Positions 1 to 13,798 of a stretch of DNA of 64,000 nt are shown one piece after another. The first letter of the stretch is position 1, and the number at the start of each line of letters is the position of its first letter. Under the pieces are notes generated by a model, which did no database searches, was not told where the DNA came from, and saw only the letters and a program-made list of their open reading frames with translations. Source of the DNA: Centroberyx gerrardi (Eukaryota > Chordata > Actinopteri > Beryciformes > Berycidae); NCBI RefSeq assembly GCF_048128805.1, contig NC_136008.1, positions 16,905,572 through 16,969,571 of the forward strand. The letters run 5' to 3'. Made by a program: the position numbers and the translations under genes.

Positions 1-1989
1 TTATTCATGGTTAACAAGTCTTTTGTTTTCTTTCCTGCATTTTGTGTATGAATAACATAAACTGTGTGCAGTTTGTGTGGCTTTATTGTGGTGTTGCATC
101 ATACCCCAGAGCAAAATGTTTAGTCAAGAGTGATCTTTCACACATGCCATGTAATTATTGCCATTGTATGTTTGTTTTTTTAATTTATTGTATTACTAGG
201 TTACAAAAGCAAAGCAAAATCACATACGTTTACTCATTAATGGCTTTTAATTAGAAGCATGTCCTGGGTAGTTCTTCACAATGCGTTTTTATCATGTGCA
301 AATGATACACAGTAAACGGGGTTATAAAAACCTTGTAAGTTCATTTCACAACTTCCTAGAATAGAAATAAACACATTAGGAACCTTTTTCAGCATTGGTT
401 TAAGCTGAAACACTCCAGTTTATCCTCCAGAGAGAGGATTTGTCCAGTTTTAGCCAATATTTCTCACAAAGTGCTTGGTTCACCATGTGGTTTGATGAAC
501 ATCTTTGTCAGACCAGGTTAACTCATAAAGAAATCATTTCTTTGGATTTTTAAAATTGAGTCCTCTTGGTTATCCATTTATATTTCATTTCAGAACAACA
601 ATCCTAATTCAAATGTTTCGGTTTATCAGGTTTATGCTCCTGTGTGATGCTCCTGATATAGAGTTCTTGGTATTCAGGTGGAAAATTGCATACTATATAT
701 GATTCTATTATTGTTATTATTTTTTGTCTGTAGGATCCAGACATTAATGTTTCCAATATTATGTACTTATCTTTTCCTACATGTATATCCACTAGATGGA
801 GCTGTTTGGTTGCTAAAAAGACTAGGTTACAAGGCAACTTCTACCAAAGTTTCTATGTTGTCCTCAGAACAGGTGTAAGCTGTTAACTATGTTCCCCACA
901 TACGCATCAGATGACAACAACCTTAATGGATCAAAAAATCTATCAGTTGCAGTTGACAACAATTGAAAAGCATTTACAAGAGCCAAAATAAATGTTTCTT
1001 CCCACAGAACATGAGTTGAAGTTTTGTGTTTCTTCTCCTGGGTCTCATTCCCCAGTATTGCTCAGTGGGTTAGAAGAGAGCAGAACAGAGAGGACATGCT
1101 AGAAAGGAGAGTATATTATAGACAAATTCAATAAATACAGAAGCTTTGTGAACTAAAGAAAACTGTCTTGTAATACACTGATTCAACTTTGCATTTTCCA
1201 AGGAAACAGATGATTAACCGTTGAGCTTTATGCTTGTGAAAAGGAGAATTTGAGAGAAACTATTAAAAGTGACTACTAACACTGTAAAACATTGCAAGAA
1301 ATTTACTTTCCTTAAAAATATCTCTTATTCCACAGGAATAAGGCAATAATGGATCCCTCAATTAAATTTTGCAAAATCCCAGAATGAAGAAATCATCAAG
1401 TAACTCAATCCGCTGTTAGACAGTAAGCCGCGGAGCTTTTGATAATGTGGACCACAAGGCCCTCCACAGCCCTTGTTTGAGATTATTAATGCAGTTCTTT
1501 GTGCATAGTCATAAATACAGCTATTAAAACACAATGGGCTTGTCACAATATATTATGACTCTGCCGTAGTAAAAGGAAGTCTTTTCTTTATGATTTTACA
1601 ATTATGAGTCATTCTGCAGTCCACTCAGCGCTGGGTCAGAAGATGAGATCTCTAGTAGGTGTGCCAGTCCTCCAAGTGGTGCAGCAGGCCAAGAGTTTAG
1701 AGCAGCTTTGGGAGGACAGGATTACCATCCCATTTTCAAGGATACTGTAGACAATTACACCAAGGCCTATCATATATCTCCAGTCTCTGACAAATGCATA
1801 TAGCCACGTCACCTGTAAAGAAAAAAAAAATCTTAACCTTAGGACTAATAATCAATGCACTGGATTTGTAGCACACTTGCTCCGTTACAGTTATGACACC
1901 ACAATTGAGGTCTACAACATGTCCTGCACGGTGTTATTGTTGTTACCAGATCTGGGGAGCATCACTGCACGCTGTGAGTTATGTTTACG
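1..1989. other. Downstream flank of kcnn4 (3' UTR and intergenic)
   Basis: AT-rich sequence with no open frame that resembles a known protein. The part next to the kcnn4 stop is presumably its 3' UTR on the minus strand. I could not choose a polyadenylation site: reverse-strand AATAAA hexamers occur far away, near 82-87 and 184-189. The short open frames at 42-254 and 604-878 have no recognisable domain and no splice context. Confidence 0.5.
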
Positions 1990-2160
1990 CTACCTGATCT
2001 CTGGGCTGCGGTGCCGAAGGACCTGAGACAGCAGCTCAGAGGTTTGTTGGAAGCAGCGGCTCAGCTCGTCCAGCTTCTGCTCCATGGAGAGGATTCGCTG
2101 CTCCAGCTCCCGATACGAGTTGTTCCAATTGGCACTCAGGTCGCACATGATCATCTGCAT
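1990..2160 (-). CDS. kcnn4: kcnn4 coding exon 8 (C-terminal coiled coil, stop)
   Basis: 171 bases including TAG at 1992-1990. Encodes [20 protein letters not shown] and a heptad-like segment [16 protein letters not shown], ending HRSPEIR. The segment aligns with KMHMILYDLQQNL and the assembly coiled coil of KCNN4. The tail is short and lacks an obvious PDZ-binding end. Confidence 0.92.
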   Translation of the reverse strand: MQMIMCDLSANWNNSYRELEQRILSMEQKLDELSRCFQQTSELLSQVLRHRSPEIR

Positions 2161-3390
2161 CTGTTATCAGTAATACAGTACACCGATTATGTTAATTAAA
2201 AAAAACAAAAAACGAATTTCACTCTTCTGTGCACACAAATTTTAAAGCCATGTTGCAGATTTACAGATCTTAATGATTTTTTACACAGAAATCAATCAAG
2301 ACATATATATTTTAAAAAGCAGAAATTATTCCATTATTGTGTCAAACTGCCTCTTGCTTGCTAGGTAATGTCTTTATCATGTTTTTATTCCATGAGGAAA
2401 AGTGGCCTGGCCCTATGAATTCCTGACACAAACGAATCCTGAGACATTTTATGGAGTTTTTTTTTTTTAACAGGCATTTTATGTGTCTGAACACCTAGTG
2501 ATAAATAGTAGAAGCTGTAATGTACTGGATAATAGTCTGTATAAGTGGTGAGTGTTTTTAAAGGGATCTTGGTAATCTTGTTGGGCATTAACCTTTCCAG
2601 TGAAAAATGTACAAAATGTTGCAGTGATAGCTGTAATTTACCTTGGGGAGGTCTACCATCTCACTGGCGTAATCTCTCAGTTTTCTTTGTTTGAGGCGCA
2701 AGTGCCGAAATCTGTGCAGAAGAGGACAAAGGTTTGACAAATCTCAGTCATGTGGAAGGATTTTGAACATAATAGCATTTTTCCAAATGTTACATCAAGA
2801 CACAGATTGAGAGACAAGTCACAGTAATCTACTCTTGTCAATTAATATATTAGTGCAAGACCATTGTTTCATTAAGTGCCTGGCTATGTAGGGAGGATCC
2901 AGTTTTTGGGTGAACACAACACTCCTTGCACTAACAACCGCAGAATCCCTCGCTTGTGGAGGAATATGCCTACAGTTAGGTGTGCATGATAGTACTCAAC
3001 ATGCAGGAGTCATGCTGTGGATGTTAAATTGCCGGAATTGCTCCATTGCTAGAAGGTTCTTGACATTTAGGGGTGGAAAAGAGCTAAATTTAGTACCTAA
3101 GATGGATGAAACCATAAGGCCCCCACCCCACCCCACCCCAAAAAAGAACAATATTGCAGGGAACTTCCATCAAGTAACTCCCATCAGTCTCTGAGTACTA
3201 TACTGCATTTTAGAGCCAAGAAAGCTAAGGTATCAAAGCTATGAAGGTAGTGTCGACTAGTCTCTTAATGGTTTGGTGTTTTTAATACCAAGGTGTGGAA
3301 GTGCCTCCCATTCTGACTTTCCACAGTGTATTTATTTATAGTGGTTCTGCACAGTGTAAAACAGGAAGCACAATCCCTCCACCCATGCTG

Positions 3391-3421
<31 letters not shown>

Positions 3422-6400
3422 ATCCTGTTGTCTGGATAATGAACCATACAATCACACCTCTGGGCTTCCTGTCTTGTGTAATCCACTTGTTCTTAGATGA
3501 GGAGGTCCAGCTGAATAACAAGGATAAGAAACAACTGAAGTGGAGAAGGTGAGCCCTTCCAAGTGTTTGAGCTACTTGAATATAAGTTTCTCATTCTAAT
3601 GAATTCAACTCCATTTGTTCGGGTTGTTTCACTCATTTTGAAATGCTAAAAAAAGATTTCAGTTCAGTTCCTTGTTCCTTGATTTCGATATCAAGTTTCA
3701 TGATGAGTTTCTTGTATCTCGGAGATGTCACAAATAAATACTAACAAACAGTCATTTAATTAGTTATTTGTCAATGGGTGAACATATTGACTTGATGGAT
3801 GTCTCAGAACTTCACCTAAAATATAATAAAAGGGTGGATCCATGTGCATACATACCCTGCCCATACAAAGGAGGGCAAACAAACAGTCAGACACGTAATC
3901 TAAATTAGCCATTGTAAACTGTGACTCCATGGTTCAGCATGTTGAGAGTGAGTTAATGACCCGTAAAATACACATACAATGCACACAAACACCCACCCAC
4001 CTGGATCCCTCACCCATACACATAGACATCCTGTCTGTGGGTGTAATTTGTGATAACTCACACTCTGATGGCCTCCAGAAGGCATCTCTGGTGTCTCCGG
4101 TGCTCCCCGCTGTTGCCCTTCGTCAGGTTTGTGCGGTGCAGGAGCCAACATTCCCTAAGCACATTAGCAGCAGCATGGCGGATCTAGTAAAGAGACATCA
4201 ACATCAACACTCAATCAATCAAACAAGTGAGGTTCCAACGCCAGAAACATGGTGATAACACTGTCATGATACAATCAATCACACCTGGAAGCTTGATTGG
4301 TTGAAACACACCGCTCTTGACATATTTTGTGCATAGAATCCGATTCATATCAATCATTTCAAAACAGGAAGTAAGAGCGTGACTCACCACACGCAGCTGA
4401 TTAAATCCAGAGAGTCAGTCTTTCGTGTTGAAACCCATTTGCTCTACAGTTGCTGATTTCAGATTATACAGAACTAGGTCTTACGGGGACTGAGAGGCTT
4501 ATTTAGAAGCGTTTGACAGAAATCTACAGGCACATAATCATCACAGTGAGAATAATATTCGAAGATAAGAATAGCCTGTACAGAATATATCATTGGCCCA
4601 TTTGTGGTTTACACATTCCGAGATTTCTTCAGGATCACTTTTTGCACTTTTCTCTTTGATTCTATTAATGTCTGTTTGTCTTCCTGCCCAACACACTGTA
4701 ACTGCCCTGTGATGATGTCACTCTGGCCCCGTTGTGAGGGTTATTATTAGGGGCTGTCAGTGTCTGCATCCAGATGTCTTCCCTTGTTCCCGTCAGCGTA
4801 AATCTGGATCACACCAGATAGCTCAGAAGGATGCACACTCACACACACACACACACACACAGACCAAAACAACCACAAGCAAGACGTAAAGATGCACCCA
4901 GTGACAGGATGCAGCCACTGGGAGAAAGGAAATGGTTGTATCCTCCACAGCAGCACACCTACCACTGTCAACCTTCGCTGTACAGTTTGGTGGGAAGCTG
5001 TAGCACAGCAAAGAAGCACAAATTCTAGCTTAGATTGTAGAAACTGTATCCAATTTTCACATAATCATGTACATCGCTAATTCTCACAGACATTACATTG
5101 GCTTTATGCTGGTGTAGTTCTCTGTAAGCTTTTATTTTCACACATCTCCTCCTTCACAACAATAAGCAAACAGATGAATCCTGCCCAAGGCTGCAACAGA
5201 GTAACCCCTCTGCAAGCCCCTTCCACACACACACACACACACACCCACACCCACACACACACTAGTACAACCAGTTTCCTGTCCATCCCTATGCCGTCCT
5301 GAACTGACACAAGTCTCTTTCCTAAAGGGGATATGATTATTTCCTCCGTTTGACGCCTTGTAGAGGCTATAAAGAGATTGGCAGGCCTCATCTCCCTGCC
5401 CCTCCAACCCCCCCCAGCTATTTTCCCACACTATCCTGTCCTCTGGTGTGCCCTATTTAAGGAAAAAATAATATTATAAAAAGACTCAAAAACCATAACA
5501 TGCGTGCAACACGGAAAGTATCGGCACTTCCACCCTGAAAGCTCTATCCGCTTTATCACCGTTTCTTTTTTCTTGCCACACTGTGGTAACCTTTGATGGG
5601 AGGAAGGATGACTGACTGTTTACTACATGTCTTTATGGGAAGTGGCTTTGATTATTAGAAAATGCTGCTCAAATAGTCACAATCTACAGCTCCTATTAGA
5701 CAACCTTCCAAAGTGAAAATGACACCTGAAAAAAAAATCTATATGTTAGTCTTATATTAGAAATGTTTGTCTAGGTTTGTATATGGGGGGAAAAGTCTTC
5801 CTCAAAGCTAGCACAAGACAGCCTGTGATGTCATCAAGCTGCTCCTTCTGTCTCTGGATAAGAGAGCAGTGTCAATAGGGAAATAGTCTTTGCTCTCTAA
5901 ATCCTCTAGAGAATATTGTTCATGTTCACAAATATTGATTTAACTGTACAAGCTCACAGGAGTAAGTCTGCTTTATGGTGATTTTCCTTTTAAGGAACAT
6001 TTACATTAGCTATCAGAGAGTGATGCAAAACTACAGCAAAAGTAGTCATGCATGCACATCCAAAAGTCATACACCTGATGAAGAAAACTGCATAAATGTT
6101 GCAAAGAATAAACCACAAACTCAGTGAGCAGGCATCCTTTTTTCCCCTCATAGAGTTGTCCATAAGACCAGTGTTTCCATATCTTAACAATTCTGAATGA
6201 AAACCTTTAAAATTATCATATATTATAGGTATGCTGTATAACTAATGTATTGCTCTTACCCTTTTAGAGATCTGGATGTCCAGCATGAAGAAGTGCACAT
6301 GTTTCTCTCCTTTGTTCAAGGCCAGCTTCTTGGTCATAACCGCCACCAACATGGCTGTGCTGGCTACACCCTAAAACCAAACACACACAGCCGTTGTTAT

Positions 6401-9400
6401 GGTTACTGATACTTTTACCATCCGCCGGTCTGCTCTACAGTTTCTCAGTGATCATGTAAGCACTCGAGATCAATACTGCATTTCCACTCACTCACGACAC
6501 ACAACAATAGACTGAAACGTGACATGCAAAGGAATACATCCAGCAGATATTTTGGGAAAATACCACAATATAACAGATACTGTGGCAGAACTCAAGAGAA
6601 GCTGATGTTAATCTGGCTTGTTTTCACAGTCTGATTTTAAGGCTGTCCCTGCAGTCTTTTCTAAATCCTCTACAGTATGCCTTGTGTCTTGTGCTCCACC
6701 ATTCTCCTCGAGGGAAAGCACTTATTCAAAAGCTGAATGTTGATCTTAATACCTCATATGGTTTCTTTCAATAAATCAAAGTTATGTTTAGACAGAGTTC
6801 AATGGTTAAACATAGGCCTCTGTGGCACTGCTATAATAGTGTGGGTTTCCTCTGAGAATAGCCTTGTGCTATTGCTGGACAGGGAACTGCAGAATGATGA
6901 TGAATATTCAGATATCCCACAGAGTGAATCACAACAACAAGACAAGGTCATAGGACACACAGACAAAGCACTGCCTGACCATTTCCACCAGAGATAACAG
7001 ATAACAGATAACCTGTGTGCGGAAATTAAGTTCAGAGGTCAGTCTTTACCTGTTGTCCTCTTTGCGGCTTGCATTAGTTAAACCGAAAGAGAGGGAAACA
7101 GAGAGAGATATCAAGCATGTGCATAAGAAAGCTAACACCCATTTGGATCAATCTATCGCAAATGATTCTATTTCCATGAGTTTGAAGACTGATCTTTTTA
7201 TGCTCCTTAATGTCGACCAGCCACTGAATGTGAATCCACTCCTGAGTAGTCTGTGAAACCTGGGAGGTACAAAATCCTTCCCGGGATCCATCCACACACA
7301 CTGATAGGACGTGGACAGCGTTGTCAACACAGCTGGAAACTGAGTTACGGCCGGAGTCAGGCTGAGGCTGAGTAGAAGTGCTGATCATGGGGATTCTCAG
7401 CCATACTACAGGTGTGAGCATCTCTCCGCTCACTGGCTCACAGAACTGCCCTGTTGGGAGTAGGAAAACTTTTTTTTTTTTTCCATATCATGGGCACAGG
7501 TTGGCACACCCTCCTGTTGTAGTGGTGCCAAAGGCTATAAACCACCTAAAAATGGATATGGTGGAAAGTTTTCCCTTTTAAGGGGGAAAGCTTATAAAAA
7601 CAAGGGGAGATGGAGAAAAGAGAGGAGGAAAGGATTATTTTCCACTGTGTCATAGAGGTGTCTCGACCTGACTCGTGCCCACCTCCTGCACCATTGTGGT
7701 GACTCTTATCTGCTCAGACCAGAAATGAACGCAGCATACCGGCCTATTCACACACTCAGCCACTGCTCGCTCTCAGTGCCTTCTTTTTTTATCTAACTTT
7801 ACCTCTCTGTGTTCATCTCACTAGCACTCGATGTGACTCATTCTCCTCATTCTCAGCATCACTTCCACATCCCTTTAATCCTTCTCTGTCACTCTCTGTC
7901 TGACTCCTCATTTCACCCAGACTTTCAATCTCAACCCTGGTTACTCTCCTTTACTACTATGCAAGTTACATTTAGCTTTAATTTGGCTTAGACACAGACA
8001 TTTGTTACGATGGTGTAATGGGTGTAACCAAAGCATTTGAATTTTAGACTAAATAAATCTTCATCAAGGACTGTGATGGTTAAAGGGTAATTTCTTTCTT
8101 TTAGTTTATGAATGAGATGAAACTGGAATGAACGGTTTGATTCTTTGTAAATTACTACGCAAAAATAAGCAAAATGCAGCCACTGTCATAATGTTTTACA
8201 ATGCATAGTCATATTGCCAACTTAAATCAACATCACAGCACTTTATTTTAGGCTAAATGGTGATTATTTATTTAATTTATTCATTCCCTTTGACTCCCAT
8301 TCATTTAGTATTAACAGTGGCTAAATTTTGTTTATGTTTGTGTGGTTATTATATTATTACCCATTTCACAATGTCTTCACAACTTATGATAAGAGCAGAA
8401 AGTCAGTGAGCCCAGTAAAATAATGTCTTCACTCAGCAGAAGGATCCTACAATTTGTACAAATGGTGCATGCGGACTGCAAAACACCTGAGGAATGCTGA
8501 TAGTATCCCTCCCTGTGCCTTTTCTCGTGCATTTTGTGGTGTGAGAGAGCGCCTGGTACCGCCAAGGTCCCAGTGAAACACCTTACATTAATTTACAACC
8601 GTTATCTAATTCACAGGCGCAAGAAAAGGCATTCTGTCAGCACCGCTAGGGTGTATGGTAACACCTGGACATAGAGGCGAATGTGGCCATGGCAACTAAC
8701 GGAATGGAACAGAACAGAACAGAACAGAATATTCTGTTGAGGTGTTTGTGTAGGTTTTAAAAAAAATCTAGTAATCCACACAGGGAAGTGTGGGGGGTAA
8801 AAAGAAATAGAAACAAATACATAAAGGGAACAAAGACAAGAGAGAAAGACTGGTGTTGTGATAGGTGATACAGTAGGTAAACAATGACAACATTACTGTG
8901 TACAGCATCCTCTCTAGAATTCAGTTCCTTGAGCTTGGTTAACTAAGCATCAATGTGATTATTTATCTTATGTGTTTAACACATTACTGCTTTCCTGGCT
9001 AAATCAATTTCTGATAATAACGGTAGCGAAAACAACCACTTCAGATCAAATCTCCTCCTCCACAATAACCAGCTAGCTCAAGGACCATAAGAATACACAG
9101 TAGAAACTAGTATAGTGCATTGCAGCAGTGCATGCATGTTGTATCAGTCTAGTACTTATACAACACTGCTGTTTAAAGCTTTGTATTTTGTAAAGAACCT
9201 AATGAGAAACAGAATTATATTGCTGAGCAAAAATGTTTTTACATTCTCCAGTTTCTCCAATGGTACATTATTTCCCCAAGCAACCCATCCCAGTTACCAT
9301 GACTCCGGTGAAGAGGCACACTGCTTTGCCACAGCTGGTGTTGGGCGACACGTCCCCATAGCCCACTGTGAGGAAGGTGATGGCTATGAGCCACAGAGCG

Positions 9401-10140
9401 GTGTCCATGCGGCCTGTTGCTGTCCCGGTCTGCCTGCAGGGGGTGAGAGAGAGCGGGACTCAGTCAGACAATGTCCTACCTAAGTACATCGTCTCAGATA
9501 AAACAATAAACTTATCACCCATTCCCTGACCAAAAACAGTCTCAATGACAAAGGCAGGGTGTGTTAACCAGACTGTGTAATCAGTGTTGGTACCCAACAG
9601 TACCAAGGAACTCAGCAGGTGGCAGGTAGCACTGTAAACTGAAACCCAACAATATTCCAATGTACACTTGGCAGAAACATAATCACCCATGCAAAAGGTC
9701 ATTCAATATATCTGTTATCTGCCTTCTGGAAGTGGTAATCTACCATGGAAAATGACTGTTGTAATAAAGGAAATTTAACACGGAGCTCAATGTGAATACA
9801 TTCTGTAGTCGTATCAGTTATTAGTTCTTTCATCGCCTTTGACAAATCAAAACATACAAGACTGAGACATGTGAAATTGAAGGAAAAACCTCCCATTAAG
9901 GTTCAAATGAACAAATGATCTCACACTGTCCAAACAGCCTGTAGAGGAATGTGATTGATGTTAAGTTGGCTCACATTAAAGAGCAATTTGTTAGAGTAAC
10001 AAAATAGAAAATGATGATAATTAAATCAGTTATTGGAAATCCATTCCAAATAGGAAAGTCAAATTGACCATCAAGGCTTGAGGGGGAATGTAAATTTTTT
10101 TTAATGTGTGGGGTGGGTGGAGGTTGGTAATGGACAGATC

Positions 10141-10184
<44 letters not shown>

Positions 10185-13100
10185 GTCGGCATGTATGAAA
10201 GAGAAGGAGAGAGAGAGAATTTTATTTACATAATAGAAAAAAAACAGGGGAATCCATCCAAAAACATTATTCGCTTAATATTATTGTTTTAATGATATTT
10301 GATTTTTGGAACTGCTACCGACCAAATGGAGTTGAAATTGTTGTCGCGGCTTTATGACAAACAACTCAGAGTGGGCTGAACACTCCATGGTTTATGTTAT
10401 ATATATTTAACATGATACAATATTCACAAATGAGTACTTTGAAACACCATTCAGAATGTTTTTGTCTACTGCATCAGACATCAAGATTCCAAAGTTCTGT
10501 TTTTCATCTATTTTGTACAAAAGCCTCCCATAACTGAGATTACTGGCAAAGTCTTCCATTGAAACAAACAACAAAAAAACTTGGATTGCTCAGTTTAATT
10601 TGTTTGTATAGCCTGTACTTATTCTTTGTAATGGGAATTCACTAGTATATGTGCATTGGCCAATCACACATTTGTCCAATCAGTGGTAAATGGGTGTAGT
10701 TCAAGTATAGAATGATCCTTACTCACAATTGCGGAAATGATGCAGACGATGTTTAGGTGTCGCTGAAAATAATGGGCATGAGTGTTTGCTTGAGGGAGGC
10801 AAACAACTTACATTCTTCTCACAGTTGCTTTCTTTCAACAGTGAGTCCAGTCAATATTTGTTGAACATGAACAGCTCTCTCCTAAAACTTGAAATGACAG
10901 AACCGAGATTCTTGTCTGAGATGTGATGGAGAGTCTTGAGCTGCTTCACTAATAATAAAATAATGTTTAGTTGAGCTTTTACAACACAAATGAACTTTAT
11001 TTCATTGTTCTGCTAACAGTTCTGAACCAGAACATATACCCATATCTCTGAAAAGTCATCCTGAGGAATACTGTCCACAAATTTGCTTTCCTTTGCTGTT
11101 TGTCTGTTTCCAGTTGTTGGAGAGATGTATGCTCACAAATTTAGACTGAATTGTTCAAGGTCATATGAATAGTATCTGTGAATTCTGTTTTAGATTTTCC
11201 CTTTACAGTTCAGCAGGTTTTTTTTATTAACATGAACAGTCAACCCCCAAGGTTAAGTGCTTGAGTGCTACTTATTTGTGAAAATATTATGGAATAATAC
11301 AATGTGTATATATAGAGTACAGTACATACATTATATCTGTCTGTTTTAGTTTCCATTTTGATTAGAAATGACTTGATTACTTTGCTAGCGGCTTGACTTT
11401 TTTTGATTAATCCATTGTTATTCATTATATACATGTAGTGCTGCACCATACCTCTCACACAGGGCAAGCATCCAGGACGCAATGAGCCAGAAGAAGAGGA
11501 TGAAGGCCAGTAGCGTGCGTGCCGGGTATTTGTTCATCAGTATCTTGAGAACAAAGCGGAAGGTGAAGTTGATGTTGTTGAGCGAGCCGATGCTCCTGTA
11601 GGAGGCACTCAGCAGCACTTTGCTGTGCAGCAGGATGGTTCTGTGCACCAAGTACAGGCGGAGGAACATCAGCACTGACAGCAGCAGCTCCACGTCCACC
11701 GGAGCCGTCCCATGGCAGTTTGAAACATCCTGCTGTGCTGAGGAAGAGTTGTTGACGGGGAGGCCCACCTCCCAGTAGGTGCTAACAGGATGGATGGCAC
11801 AGACAAGCAGCTCCACAGTGATCACCAGAACCTTGTGGCTGGTCATGGCGATACGCCAGTCCACTTGGTTGTGGTCGATGATGAACAGCTGAAAGAAGAA
11901 CGACAGAGAGAGAGCGAGGAGGTTGGATATCAACAAAATATTACTCATATAGGACTGATCATTTCATACAGTGTTAAAGAAATTATCATGGCTAACTAAA
12001 TGGACCTGGGAAAAATAATAACAGAGACATTTAATTTTAAAAATGGAGGCCAAGGCAAATACAGACCTTCCTTAGAGATATAAGGATTGAAAATCATGGA
12101 TATAGGGCTTGTAAGGGAAAGCCATCTTTAATTTAGTAATCTCTGATACTTTGACATGACAAAATATATATTTTTTTATAAGGAAAATATTCATACACAC
12201 ACTGGCTTTAATTTCATCTATCATTTCCCTTGTGATAGTTCAAACTGTTATGACATTATCAGAACATGCCCTTCCCTGTTTTATAACACACTGTTGAAGT
12301 GCAATCTATATGAAATGACTTAGTTTTATAAAACCTAAGAGTAAACTGAGTGAATAAATCTGTCTCCATTGACAAAAGTAGATGCAGGGTGGAAGAAAAA
12401 CAAGTAGACTTTGCATTTATATGTTACACAAAATCAAATCCAATGTTTAACTGGGTCACACAAAAACTACATTCAAATTTTAGGACATGCTTGTCCTCCC
12501 ACTAAACAGCAGATAAACTTGGGCATGATGGGTGCTACATTATTGTTTTTTTGTATCACAAGCACAAAACAAAGAAGCCATCAAAAATAAAATGAAAAGT
12601 TCTCTTATACACACCATGTTTGTGTATGGATGTGATGTGGGCAATGTTCCTTAAGTCACTGTGAGAATATTAACACACCATTCTCATGACTTAAGTTGTC
12701 CGAGTTAATTAAGACAGCAAGGGATATGAACTGTATCAATATTCTCTGCATTTTTCCTCTGTCATTTAACTCCTCATAAAAACGTTTTTGTTGTCTGGGC
12801 TGTTCTTGGCGTGATTAAATGTGAACTCATTCCCTGTAAGTGATACAAAAGAAGTGAAGCTACAGTTTGTAGTCAGGCATCGTTGAACATTGTCTGGCTT
12901 AACTAGGGCGGTCAACTCCGCCCTGAACCTTCCCTTCCTTATCTCCAATAAGCACGTGCACAGACCCCCTTGTCTCAGACACACAGGACCTGCAACCAAA
13001 CTAAAAACACTGTAGGACAGAGTACAGGCCAGGCCGCCTAACAAAAACAGTATGCTGAACTACCTGTCGCATGTCAGAGGCCACTGACCCTCTCTGCACT

Positions 13101-13762
13101 GGCTTTACACAATGCAACATTTGTGCAATTAGTTGCAGGTTGCAAATCAAGCTTACTGTTTTATCTCTATGATGTCACCAAACCCTGAACATTCCAAATG
13201 ATGATACAAACCTAATTCATGATTTTCACTGGATGGTTCTCCTACAGAACTCCAACACAACTAAGTAGCACAGAACTTAAGTTCTATTCAAGTTGCTTGT
13301 ATTACTACTATTCACAGTACTCTCTGTACTTGGAGTTCATACTGCACTTTATTGATTACTTACTGAGTGAGGGTGAGGAGTGGCTGAATGATGAGCTGAA
13401 GGACTGTTTATTCAGTTTCAGTATGTTCAACCGAAACCCTCGCTGAATGTGGATTGACAAGGCATCGCACGATGAGGCATGTGGAAAAGCATCACAGCTG
13501 CAACATTGTGCAAGCTTTTGCGGGCTGAGGTTTTCTCCAGGGGTATTTTGTGTATATAACAAATACATCACAGATAATCAGTGTTTAGGCTATCATCAGT
13601 AGACCATGAGCTCCTTCTAAAATGAATACCCTCAAGTATCTTTTTCAAAGCATCATTTTAACTAAGTAGAGCTGGAGAAAGGCATGACTATAAAACCCCC
13701 GATGTACAAAATATGGCAAGTCAAACCCTGAAGTACAGCAGTTGCACTCAGACGTACATGCA

Positions 13763-13798
<36 letters not shown>

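Noticed and set aside
9115..9483. Plus-strand 122-codon frame
   Set aside because: Antisense to kcnn4 exon 4; the minus-strand reading gives the potassium-channel pore.
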